This document shows, piece by piece, positions 1 to 5,998 of a DNA stretch of 5,998 nucleotides (its first letter is position 1; each line of letters begins with the position of its first letter). The notes beneath the pieces were generated by a model that was not told where the DNA came from, did not search any database, and saw only the letters and a list, made by a program, of their open reading frames with translations. The stretch is from an uncultured Eubacteriaceae bacterium (GTDB lineage Bacteria; Bacillota; Clostridia; Oscillospirales; Acutalibacteraceae). The stretch spans positions 1 through 5,998 of the forward strand of contig CALCVR010000049.1 of the NCBI GenBank assembly GCA_937905915.1, read 5' to 3'. Made by a program: the position numbers and the translations under genes.

Positions 1-44
1 CAGGAACAGCTATACCGCCAAAGAAACGAAACACTAATGTCACT

Positions 45-73
45 ATTATATGCATAAAGCTGGAATAAGTCAA
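45..73 (-). promoter_or_regulatory. Strong sigma-70/SigA-type promoter reading out of the left edge
   Basis: On the minus strand TTGACT (68-73) and a perfect TATAAT (45-50) are separated by exactly 17 bases, which nearly matches the housekeeping consensus. The start point predicted by spacing is an A near position 38. An A/T tract at 87-104 lies where a distal UP element would sit. No ribosome binding site or start codon is visible in the remaining 1-38, so the driven gene starts beyond the window. It is a separate transcription unit from GH92, on the same strand and after its terminator. The motif match is direct; activity is inferred. Confidence 0.75.
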
Positions 74-138
74 CAGACTTAGCCTCAAATAATATATTTT
101 TTTTGGAATTTTGCCGAAAAACCGTCTTTTTCTGTCCT

Positions 139-171
139 GTTGTGACGAGTAGTCTGGACATCGTCACCAAC
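139..171. repeat. Imperfect inverted repeat, 10-bp stem with one bulge
   Basis: GTTGTGACGA (139-148) pairs with TCGTCACCAAC (161-171), leaving a single bulged C at 167 or 168 and a 12-base loop. It lies about 66 bases upstream of the -35 box of the left-edge promoter and has no T-tract, so it is not an intrinsic terminator. It could be a protein-binding site for a dimeric regulator or an RNA hairpin in an unrecognised transcript. The pairing is directly visible; the role is unknown. Confidence 0.5.
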
Positions 172-174
172 TGT

Positions 175-212
175 ATCGAAACGGAAAAAATATTATTTTT
201 GAATGTTTCGAT
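175..212. repeat. Inverted repeat ATCGAAAC ... GTTTCGAT
   Basis: Perfect 8-base arms at 175-182 and 205-212 flank 22 bases that themselves contain a weaker A/T inverted repeat (186-192 with 194-200). The arms are 30 bases apart start to start, roughly three helical turns, so they lie on the same DNA face. This would suit paired operator half-sites or two sites bridged by a regulator. A similar GAAACGAAAC lies at 23-32, just downstream of the predicted start point of the left-edge promoter. No regulator is known from the window. Confidence 0.45.
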
Positions 213-254
213 CCTTTTTCCCCAGCCTAAAAAAGCAAAAAAGACATGCCGTCT

Positions 255-273
255 AAAACCATTCTATGGTTTT
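255..273. repeat. Short perfect palindrome AAAACCAT-TCT-ATGGTTTT
   Basis: Eight-base arms (255-262 and 266-273) around a 3-base centre can form a tight but AT-rich hairpin. On the minus strand it is followed by a 4-bp stem (251-254 with 242-245) and then T-runs from 241 down to 229. Together these could act as a weak backup terminator behind the main one. It could equally be an operator. The hairpin is visible; its function is a guess. Confidence 0.35.
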
Positions 274-326
274 TGGAAAAGAATTACAAAATTTATAAAG
301 TCTACTTTATTATCTATTTCTCTGCC

Positions 327-366
327 AAAAAAGAAACCCCGGCGCCACAAATTAGCAGCGCCGGGG
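327..366 (-). terminator. Rho-independent terminator of the GH92 gene
   Basis: A perfect 9-bp GC-rich stem pairs 358-366 with 337-345 (CCCCGGCGC / GCGCCGGGG) around a 12-base loop. On the minus strand it is followed directly by TTTCTTTTTT (336-327). The stem begins 18 bases after the stop codon at 385-387. This is a canonical intrinsic terminator for leftward transcription and suggests that the GH92 message ends here without reading into the next gene. Confidence 0.93.
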
Positions 367-384
367 CAAATTCTCTTACTGGGA

Positions 385-3300
385 TTATTCCGTTACTATA
401 ATGGAATCCTGAAGGCTGTATCCCAGCCATTTGCCGGATTCATCGGCGGCTATAAAGTCAAACAAGCGATTGCCTGCTGTACCGATAGACAGATTGATAG
501 TCCAAATACGCTCTCCGCCTTCCTCTACACAACTATCTACTGTGAAGCTGATGGCGCGGCCATTTTCACTCCGGACGCCTAATTTTGCAACGCCCAAAGA
601 GGTGACCACACGGACCTGTACCGGTTGATTTACAGCTACTTTGTCAGCTTGGAACAAAGCTTCATACAGGAGCGCTTCGGCAGTACCCTCGATGGTCAGG
701 CCGACCGATTTACCGGAATCCTGCCAATAGCCATCCCGCTTTGCTGAGATGCCAAAGGTGCGTTGCCCCATGCTTCCCACGCTTGCCGCCAGCGTCCAAA
801 CCCGGTTGTCGCCGGAATCATCGTAGGAGCTGGATTTTAAGGTAATGGTTTTGCCCAATTCGTTGGTCAGTTTGAGCTGTTCCACCGCTTTAGACGTAGT
901 GACGGTAAAGGTAACGTCCTCGTTGATCTTATAAACGGCGGGATCACGGTCCACCTTGACCTCCAACACAGGATCCTGTGCAAACAACGCGATGGTCACC
1001 GTAACATCCACTTCTGAATCGGCGATAATGCCTTGATTATCCTTGGTAAACAGGCTGATGACGCGGTTCTCGCCAGGGGTGCCCAGGGATGCCTTGACAG
1101 TCCAGGATTTTGTTCCGTCGCCATTGTTGACCGACTTGATAGCAGTCTTGGAAATCCATTTGCCCGCCTCATTCTGGAGCAGGACGTCGTTGACAGAATC
1201 GGCTGTCTTAAAGGTCATGGTGAAGCTTTCATTTGCTTCATAAACAGCGGGATCGCGATCCAATTCCAAATCGATAATGGCTTTATCGTCCAAGGACTCC
1301 TTCTCATGGAACAGGAAGTAGTCGAAGTTACCCACAAACTTGCTTTCCGATTTGAGCACAAAGTAAAGGGTATGGGTGCCGGTGATGGTCTTATCCAGTT
1401 TACCGGTGACCTCCTGATAATTGCTCCAGCTTCCTGTGGGCGGTACATAGATGGTGCCCATCAGTTCCCCGTCGGGGGAATCCAGACGGACTTCCACACG
1501 GGCGGTATCGTCTATATCGCCGTTGGGGCCGGAGTGGCTGATGGTAATGGAGTCGGCGCCGTTGGTGCCGGTGAAGTCCACATACATGTAGCCGATGTAG
1601 CTGTCGGGATAGCAGGAACCAATGTTGATCCGATCTCCGCTGCCTTCTACGATAATGGTGCCCTTCATATCATCAAAAGATTCGGCTTCGATTTTCTCAA
1701 GGCCGTTGCGCACCGGCTGGAGGTTCGAAATTGCAGTATTGATCTTCTCAATCATATCCAGGATCTGGTTGACGGTTAGATCCTCCTGAGCGTACAGGGC
1801 CTCTGCCTCAGCGATGACGTCGTTCAGAGCGTCGATAGAGGGCTGGGCATAACCAGTTACGTCATATTCCTTAGCGTAGTCGATGGCCGCGCCTAGGCTG
1901 TCGCGATCGGTGGATTCCGAAATGTAACCCATCAGTTCCATTTCGGAAATTTCCAGTCTGTCGCCGCCGGTGACGTCCAACTTATAGTACTCATACTTCT
2001 GGTCGTTGTCGATGGCGAAAGGACGCACGGTGCGGTCCCACTGATAGGATTCATCCGAACGGCTGTCAAGCTGAGTCCAGCTTTGGCCGTCGTTGGAGCC
2101 GGACAATGTCCATGCTGTGGGAGCGGTTCCGGTAGACACATTGGTCAAGGTGTACAGTTCTACCTTTTTGCCGTTGTTTTTGCCGAAGTAATAGATAATA
2201 GAAGTGTTGTTCTGGGAGAACTCGGGCGAACCACTGTCGGAGGTGTTGTTAAAGAGGCGAGCCGATTCTTTGGTCAGGTTGGAAGCGTAAACGCCGGCGT
2301 TGTTGCCGGTCAGCTCATCGGCTGAATCCACAAATTTCACATCGGCTGAAGTAAAGTCATCCATGGGCTCCGCCACTTCATCATCGGTGGTAATGGAGGT
2401 AGGCAGGGATTCTTCCGAGGTGCCCCATGTGGACGGCTCATTGCCCATCTCAAAGTCCAAGGTGATAGTGCCGTCGCCGTCTTTGTCGCCGTTAATCAGG
2501 TCACTGTGGGTGATGAAGGTCTTATTGTAATCTTCGCCTTCCACCTTCAAATTTTGGACATAGATGTTTTCATTGCTGTTTTCAGGGGCATTGATGACAA
2601 CATCATTGCCGTTTTCCAGATGAATGGTGGCCTTCTTGAACAAGGGAGAACCGATGGCGAATTCGCCGCTGCCCATGTTGACCGGGTAAATACCCAAGGC
2701 AGAGAAAATATACCAAGCCGACATTTCGCCGTTGTCTTCGTCGCCGCAGTAGCCTTGGCCGATGGTGCTGCCCACATACAGGCGTTTGACAATATCGCGC
2801 ACCACTTGCTGGGTCTTATAGGGCTGGCCGGCATAATTATACATATAGGGGATATGATGGGCGGGCTGGTTGTTGCCGCCGTACTGGCCCAGTTTGTTGT
2901 CCCGGGCTTCCCGCTGCTCGTGGATGACACCGCTGCCGTCAGACAGATGATACTCTGTGCTGGTGGTAAAGTATTCATCCAGTTTCTCCGCCAGCTTATC
3001 GCGGCCGCCATAGAGATTGGCAAGTCCCTGGCCGTCCTGCGTCACTGAGAAAGCCATGTTCCAGGCGTTTGTCTCGGTATAGTCGCTGCTCCACTCAAAG
3101 GGATCGAAATCCTCGTCGCTGGTGGTCCATTTGCCGTCGTAGCTCTTACCGCGGAACCAGCCGCCTATATTGGAGTTAAAGAGCTTGACGTAGTTTTGAG
3201 CCCGATTCATATAATAGACATACTCATCGTTAAAGTGCTTGTATTCGGCGCTTTCGGTGTCTTCGATCTGATCCCGTTGGATCTTGGCCATATTGGCGAT

Positions 3301-5967
3301 GCCGTAGTCGTTAATATAGCTTTCCAGGCTCCAGGACATGCCGGAACCGTAGTTGTTGCCGGTGTAGCCGTAGTAGGGGGAATTCTGGATCTCGGCACGG
3401 CCGCCGTTGGTTAAGTTGTTGGTGACGCTGCTGGCGTTGCGCACCGACGCCGCATAGGCATTTTCCACGTCAAAGTCGATGCCGCGCATCAAAGCGTCGC
3501 CAAAGATAACGTCCGAACTGGTGCCCACCATGGAGGGACTTCCACCGGGGGCAATCCAGCGGGGAATCCATCCCTGGTCAATGTAATGCTGAGAGAGGCC
3601 GTTGAGCAGCTCGGCATCCTTTGTAGGAGTAAACAGAGCGTAGGCGGCCCAGGTGGTGCGGTAGGTATCCCAGAAGCCGTTGTTGTAGTAGAGGATGCCG
3701 TCTTTGATGGGCTTATTGTCCACATCGTCGCCGTAGGGGCTGCGGTACTGCCACTGGGGATCCTCGTTGGTGTTCACATTCTCCGACAACGTGTTGGGGA
3801 AGGAGAACAAACGATACATGCTGGAGTAGAAGGAAACCATCTGCTCATAGGTGGCGCCTTCCAGCTCCACGATGCCCAATTGATCATCCCAAGTCTTCTG
3901 GGCGCGGTCCAGGACGGTGTCAAAGGTATCGTCTTCGGAGATCTCCAGATCCAAGTTGTGCTTGGCCTGGTCGTGGCTGATGTAGGAGGTGGCAACCTTC
4001 AGATTGACTTCCTTGGTGCCGTCCGGGAAGGCGATCAAAGCCTGGCCGTGGGAATCGTCGGTAATCGTGGGGGTACCGGCTACGTCGAATTCACCATAGA
4101 TGAAAATCTTGCTGGCGCCGTTGTTGCCTACGTCGTGGTTGGAGATGGCCTTAAAGCTCTTGCCGTCCTCGGAGAATTCCACGCTGGCGGTGCCCATAGT
4201 GCTGTCCAAAATAACGTTGCGGTGGGCCGCTGTATCGTCAAAGGTGAAACGCATCATGGCGGCGTGATCGGTGGGAGTTAACTCCAGTTTTGAACCGGAT
4301 GCAGGCGTCCCCTCGTCAAAAGTGACGCTGTAATAATGGGCCTTGGCCACTTCGTTTTCGTGGGTGTAAGCCGAGCCGCGAGACGATACTTGGACGTTGT
4401 CCTTGGTGGGATTGTCCACCGAGGTGTTGACCATAAATTGATAGGTGCCGCGGTCGCCGATCCAGAAGCTGGCCTCGTGGCTGATGGTGATGTGTTTAAA
4501 AGTGCGGTCCTTGGTTAACTGGTAGTCATAGTGGCGTGGGCTGCCGGAATTGTTGGCAGGTACCCAGAAGTTAAAGGCGTGGGGGGTATTGACCATGGGG
4601 ACGGTAAGTCCGCGGGAAACGCCCCATTCATAACTGCTGGTGCCGCGGAGAATGTTGACGTAGTCCGATAGGTGCTCATATTCTACCGGCTCCACCTCTT
4701 TGATGCTGATGTCGTCAAAGAATGTCTGGAACCAGCTGCCGTCGATCTCCTCGCCGGTCTCGGCATCCTCTATCTTATTGCTGTTGGAGGGTTTGTTATA
4801 GCTTACCAAAATCTTGTCGATGACCTTTCCCTCTGCTACGTCGCCGATGTTGGAATAAATGTGGTTCCACTGGCGCGTGGTTAAGGTTTTGGATTCGCCT
4901 TGTGCCCTGGCCTCTACTACGTTACCGTTTTGGTCGATGGCATTCAGCTCACTCAGATAGGTGCCATCGGTAAAATGCAGGTCGATGGCGGCGTACATAC
5001 TGGTATATTCGTAATCATAGTCCTCATCCCCGCCCTGGTACTGGGGGAAGATCATGTAGGAAAGCTGCGTATCGGGTTTTACCTCGATGCTTAAATTGTC
5101 ATAGATGACATTGTTGCTGTAAGCTTCTCCGGTACCCATATGGATACCGCCCGCCACATAGGTCTTATCTCCGGTCCAGCCGCTGGTGGAGCTGTGTCCG
5201 CTCACTGTGGAGCCGGGACCGCCGCCTAACTTGGCAGTCATGCCCACCACTTCGGTGGAGCCTCCTTCGCCGATACCGGAGCCTACGGCAAATTCCGCCA
5301 TCTGGGTAAGATTTTCACCGCCGTTTTTGCTGATCTCCAAACGGTAATATCCATAGGCTGTTTCATTTTCAATGGTATAGACGTTGGTCTGGAAACGGTT
5401 GGCAAAAGATGCATTGGTTTGAACATCCAGCTCCACCAAACTGCCGTCCTCACCGGTCTCGGAACCGTAAAACTTCCAATCCACGGGATCGCGGCCTGGG
5501 ATATCGTTGGCCGAGGTGATGGCGTAATTACGCACCACAACAGGTTCGGTCATTTTAAAGTTAATCCACAGGGGATCCTCCACTGTCGGCTTCGCGGAAC
5601 CAAAAACGCTGGTCAAATATTTGGTGGAAGTATCCCGGTCGGTCAACTTAGCCAGACCTTCACCGCTGCCATTTCCGTCATAGCGGGCGGTTACCTCGTC
5701 AAAGTAGCCGATATACTCGCCTACGACCGATTGGGAACCGGGCGCCTGCTCCACATTCTTATAGCGCAGCGAACCGTCCTCTGCTACATCGACAGTGTTT
5801 TCTTTGACCGATCCAAACAGATCCTCATCCTCCTCAAACGACGAGAAAAACTGATCGGTTTGACCTTTGTCCTGAGCAGAGACAACCACTCCGGAAGCCG
5901 CTATGCTGCTTGTAATCATACAGGTAGCCAACGCGATTCCTAAAACTCGTTTTGTCAGCGAACTCAT
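385..5967 (-). CDS. Secreted multimodular GH92 family alpha-mannosidase (1860 aa)
   Basis: Predicted extracellular exo-acting, calcium-dependent, inverting alpha-mannosidase that releases mannose from N-glycans or mannan. Residues 1-31 are a Sec signal peptide (KR at 6-7, hydrophobic 8-29, likely cleavage after VSA31). Residues 42-72 carry an SSFE...NTVD signature of long GH92 proteins. About 85-230 is F5/8 type C-like (SANDIPGRDPVDW), and 238-424 is a second beta-sandwich module (LSYMIFPQ, HFTDGTYLS, RAQGESKTL). About 432-680 is the GH92 N-terminal domain (SRGLTVPMV, SHEASFWIGDRG, LTPTDHAA). About 681-1183 is the catalytic domain, with GFWDTYRT at 764-771, the candidate general acid E965 in YTETNAW, H1016-E1017, HHIPYMYN at 1037-1044, and GDEDNGEMSAWY at 1075-1086 holding candidate base/calcium residues D1076 and D1078. 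Then come a discoidin-like module (1207-1347), a FIVAR-type segment (1352-1418), a CBM6-like module (1421-1555) and three repeats to the end. The ATG at 5967 was chosen for its ribosome binding site. Typical catalytic GH92 cores are about 700-800 residues, so over half of this protein is accessory. The GH92 assignment is firm; linkage and substrate are inferred. Confidence 0.95.
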   Translation of the reverse strand: MSSLTKRVLGIALATCMITSSIAASGVVVSAQDKGQTDQFFSSFEEDEDLFGSVKENTVDVAEDGSLRYKNVEQAPGSQSVVGEYIGYFDEVTARYDGNGSGEGLAKLTDRDTSTKYLTSVFGSAKPTVEDPLWINFKMTEPVVVRNYAITSANDIPGRDPVDWKFYGSETGEDGSLVELDVQTNASFANRFQTNVYTIENETAYGYYRLEISKNGGENLTQMAEFAVGSGIGEGGSTEVVGMTAKLGGGPGSTVSGHSSTSGWTGDKTYVAGGIHMGTGEAYSNNVIYDNLSIEVKPDTQLSYMIFPQYQGGDEDYDYEYTSMYAAIDLHFTDGTYLSELNAIDQNGNVVEARAQGESKTLTTRQWNHIYSNIGDVAEGKVIDKILVSYNKPSNSNKIEDAETGEEIDGSWFQTFFDDISIKEVEPVEYEHLSDYVNILRGTSSYEWGVSRGLTVPMVNTPHAFNFWVPANNSGSPRHYDYQLTKDRTFKHITISHEASFWIGDRGTYQFMVNTSVDNPTKDNVQVSSRGSAYTHENEVAKAHYYSVTFDEGTPASGSKLELTPTDHAAMMRFTFDDTAAHRNVILDSTMGTASVEFSEDGKSFKAISNHDVGNNGASKIFIYGEFDVAGTPTITDDSHGQALIAFPDGTKEVNLKVATSYISHDQAKHNLDLEISEDDTFDTVLDRAQKTWDDQLGIVELEGATYEQMVSFYSSMYRLFSFPNTLSENVNTNEDPQWQYRSPYGDDVDNKPIKDGILYYNNGFWDTYRTTWAAYALFTPTKDAELLNGLSQHYIDQGWIPRWIAPGGSPSMVGTSSDVIFGDALMRGIDFDVENAYAASVRNASSVTNNLTNGGRAEIQNSPYYGYTGNNYGSGMSWSLESYINDYGIANMAKIQRDQIEDTESAEYKHFNDEYVYYMNRAQNYVKLFNSNIGGWFRGKSYDGKWTTSDEDFDPFEWSSDYTETNAWNMAFSVTQDGQGLANLYGGRDKLAEKLDEYFTTSTEYHLSDGSGVIHEQREARDNKLGQYGGNNQPAHHIPYMYNYAGQPYKTQQVVRDIVKRLYVGSTIGQGYCGDEDNGEMSAWYIFSALGIYPVNMGSGEFAIGSPLFKKATIHLENGNDVVINAPENSNENIYVQNLKVEGEDYNKTFITHSDLINGDKDGDGTITLDFEMGNEPSTWGTSEESLPTSITTDDEVAEPMDDFTSADVKFVDSADELTGNNAGVYASNLTKESARLFNNTSDSGSPEFSQNNTSIIYYFGKNNGKKVELYTLTNVSTGTAPTAWTLSGSNDGQSWTQLDSRSDESYQWDRTVRPFAIDNDQKYEYYKLDVTGGDRLEISEMELMGYISESTDRDSLGAAIDYAKEYDVTGYAQPSIDALNDVIAEAEALYAQEDLTVNQILDMIEKINTAISNLQPVRNGLEKIEAESFDDMKGTIIVEGSGDRINIGSCYPDSYIGYMYVDFTGTNGADSITISHSGPNGDIDDTARVEVRLDSPDGELMGTIYVPPTGSWSNYQEVTGKLDKTITGTHTLYFVLKSESKFVGNFDYFLFHEKESLDDKAIIDLELDRDPAVYEANESFTMTFKTADSVNDVLLQNEAGKWISKTAIKSVNNGDGTKSWTVKASLGTPGENRVISLFTKDNQGIIADSEVDVTVTIALFAQDPVLEVKVDRDPAVYKINEDVTFTVTTSKAVEQLKLTNELGKTITLKSSSYDDSGDNRVWTLAASVGSMGQRTFGISAKRDGYWQDSGKSVGLTIEGTAEALLYEALFQADKVAVNQPVQVRVVTSLGVAKLGVRSENGRAISFTVDSCVEEGGERIWTINLSIGTAGNRLFDFIAADESGKWLGYSLQDSIIVTE
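394..1278 (-). repeat. Three tandem ~95-residue Ig-like repeats at the GH92 C-terminus
   Basis: Residues about 1564-1660, 1667-1759 and 1766-1858 form three successive homologous units. Each starts with a short strand and a (D)RDPAVY..NE or ADKVAVNQPV segment. It continues with a hydrophobic strand (MTFKTA, FTVTTS, VRVVTS), an (E)NGK/ELGK turn, a W-T-(V/L/I) strand after a D/G-rich loop, and an (S)-(L/V/I)-G-(T/S)-x-G-x-(N/Q)-R strand. Units 1 and 2 are closest and share DRDPAVY; unit 3 has diverged. At DNA level the start of units 1 and 2 keeps nearly the same bases (around 1240-1262 and 930-952). The pattern resembles Ig-like beta-sandwich repeats of Bacillota surface proteins. They may be spacers or bind glycan or cell wall; the sequence does not show which. 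Confidence 0.75.
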
Positions 5968-5975
5968 TTTCACAA

Positions 5976-5984
5976 CTCCTTTTT
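5976..5984 (-). promoter_or_regulatory. Ribosome binding site fixing the GH92 start
   Basis: On the minus strand AAAAAGGAG lies 8 bases upstream of the ATG at 5965-5967, an ideal spacing for a Bacillota Shine-Dalgarno. It decides the start. The in-frame GTG at 5986-5988 lies upstream of this motif and would put the motif inside the coding sequence, adding seven residues (MEKGVVK) before the signal peptide. The upstream promoter is outside the window. Confidence 0.85.
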
Positions 5985-5998
5985 CCACAAGTCTTTTT

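Larger units (their letters stand above)
1..384. other. AT-rich intergenic region with no supported gene
   Basis: This 384-base gap is markedly more AT-rich than the neighbouring gene. I see no tRNA, rRNA, CRISPR repeat, insertion-sequence end or recognised riboswitch in it. It contains the GH92 terminator, three inverted repeats and a promoter firing leftward. The only sizeable open frame (plus strand, from 103) lacks a ribosome binding site, reads through the terminator and continues antisense into the end of the GH92 gene, so it is not credible as a gene. Confidence 0.8.

Noticed and set aside
327..366. Bidirectional terminator also serving a plus-strand gene from the left
   Set aside because: On the plus strand the stem is followed by CAAATTCTC without a T-run, and the left edge carries a leftward promoter, not the end of a rightward gene.
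103..582. Plus-strand open frame of 159 codons at the left end
   Set aside because: It has no ribosome binding site, runs through the inverted repeats and terminator, and overlaps the 3' end of GH92 antisense. The translation resembles no protein family I know.
1033..1779. Plus-strand open frame of 248 codons antisense to the GH92 gene
   Set aside because: Its translation is a low-complexity run of G, V, A, I and D typical of the reverse complement of a real gene. It lies over coherent CBM6-like and repeat domains on the other strand.
2452..2493. Dockerin module (cellulosome attachment)
   Set aside because: Only one DxDxDG loop is present, the duplicated second loop and helices are missing, and it lies inside the GH92 fold before the conserved PSTWG.
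3586..4281. Plus-strand open frame of 231 codons antisense to the GH92 core
   Set aside because: Same shadow composition. It overlaps the conserved GH92 motifs on the minus strand and has no recognisable domain of its own. The frames at 2506-3048 and 5419-5943 fail for the same reasons.
5920..5922. Cys16 as a lipoprotein lipobox cysteine
   Set aside because: The context LATC has Thr at -1, where Gly, Ala or Ser is expected. The cysteine falls in the middle of the hydrophobic core, not at its end, and a better type I site follows at VSA31.
5986..5988. Alternative GTG start giving a 1867-residue protein
   Set aside because: It lies upstream of the clear AAAAAGGAG motif and has no ribosome binding site of its own in the visible 10 bases. 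The ATG at 5967 has ideal spacing and starts directly at a normal signal peptide.

Overview
The window holds one very large secreted glycoside hydrolase gene on the minus strand (385-5967, about 93% of the window) and one AT-rich intergenic region (1-384). The likely host is a Gram-positive anaerobe of the Clostridia, perhaps a gut Oscillospirales-type organism. The reasons are a strong AAAAAGGAG ribosome binding site, a Sec signal peptide typical of Bacillota, FIVAR and Ig-like surface-protein modules, and a GC-balanced coding region beside AT-rich spacer DNA. The taxonomy is inference; nothing here fixes genus.

The gene encodes an 1860-residue multimodular family GH92 alpha-mannosidase, which is exo-acting and calcium-dependent in characterised members. 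In order it has a signal peptide, an SSFE/NTVD N-terminal signature, an F5/8 type C-like (discoidin) module, a second beta-sandwich module usual in long GH92 proteins, the GH92 N-terminal beta-sandwich, the GH92 (alpha/alpha)6 catalytic domain, a second discoidin-like module, a FIVAR-type helical segment, a CBM6-like module, and three tandem repeats of about 95 residues at the C-terminus. The catalytic motifs are intact and the reading frame is unbroken. The protein probably trims mannose from host N-glycans or fungal mannan outside the cell, with the extra modules holding it on glycan or on the cell surface. No classical anchor (LPXTG, SLH or C-terminal membrane helix) is visible.

The gene ends in a textbook intrinsic terminator 18 bases after the stop codon (327-366), so it is alone or last in its transcription unit. 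Its promoter lies beyond the right edge. About 250 bases past the terminator is a near-consensus sigma-70-type promoter (45-73) on the same strand, which fires out of the left edge into a gene not included here. Between terminator and promoter are three inverted repeats with no known role.

Most of the window is a recognisable enzyme gene. The less explained parts are the C-terminal repeats, a DxDxDG loop inside the GH92 fold, and the inverted repeats upstream of the left-edge promoter. I found no evidence for a wholly new system.
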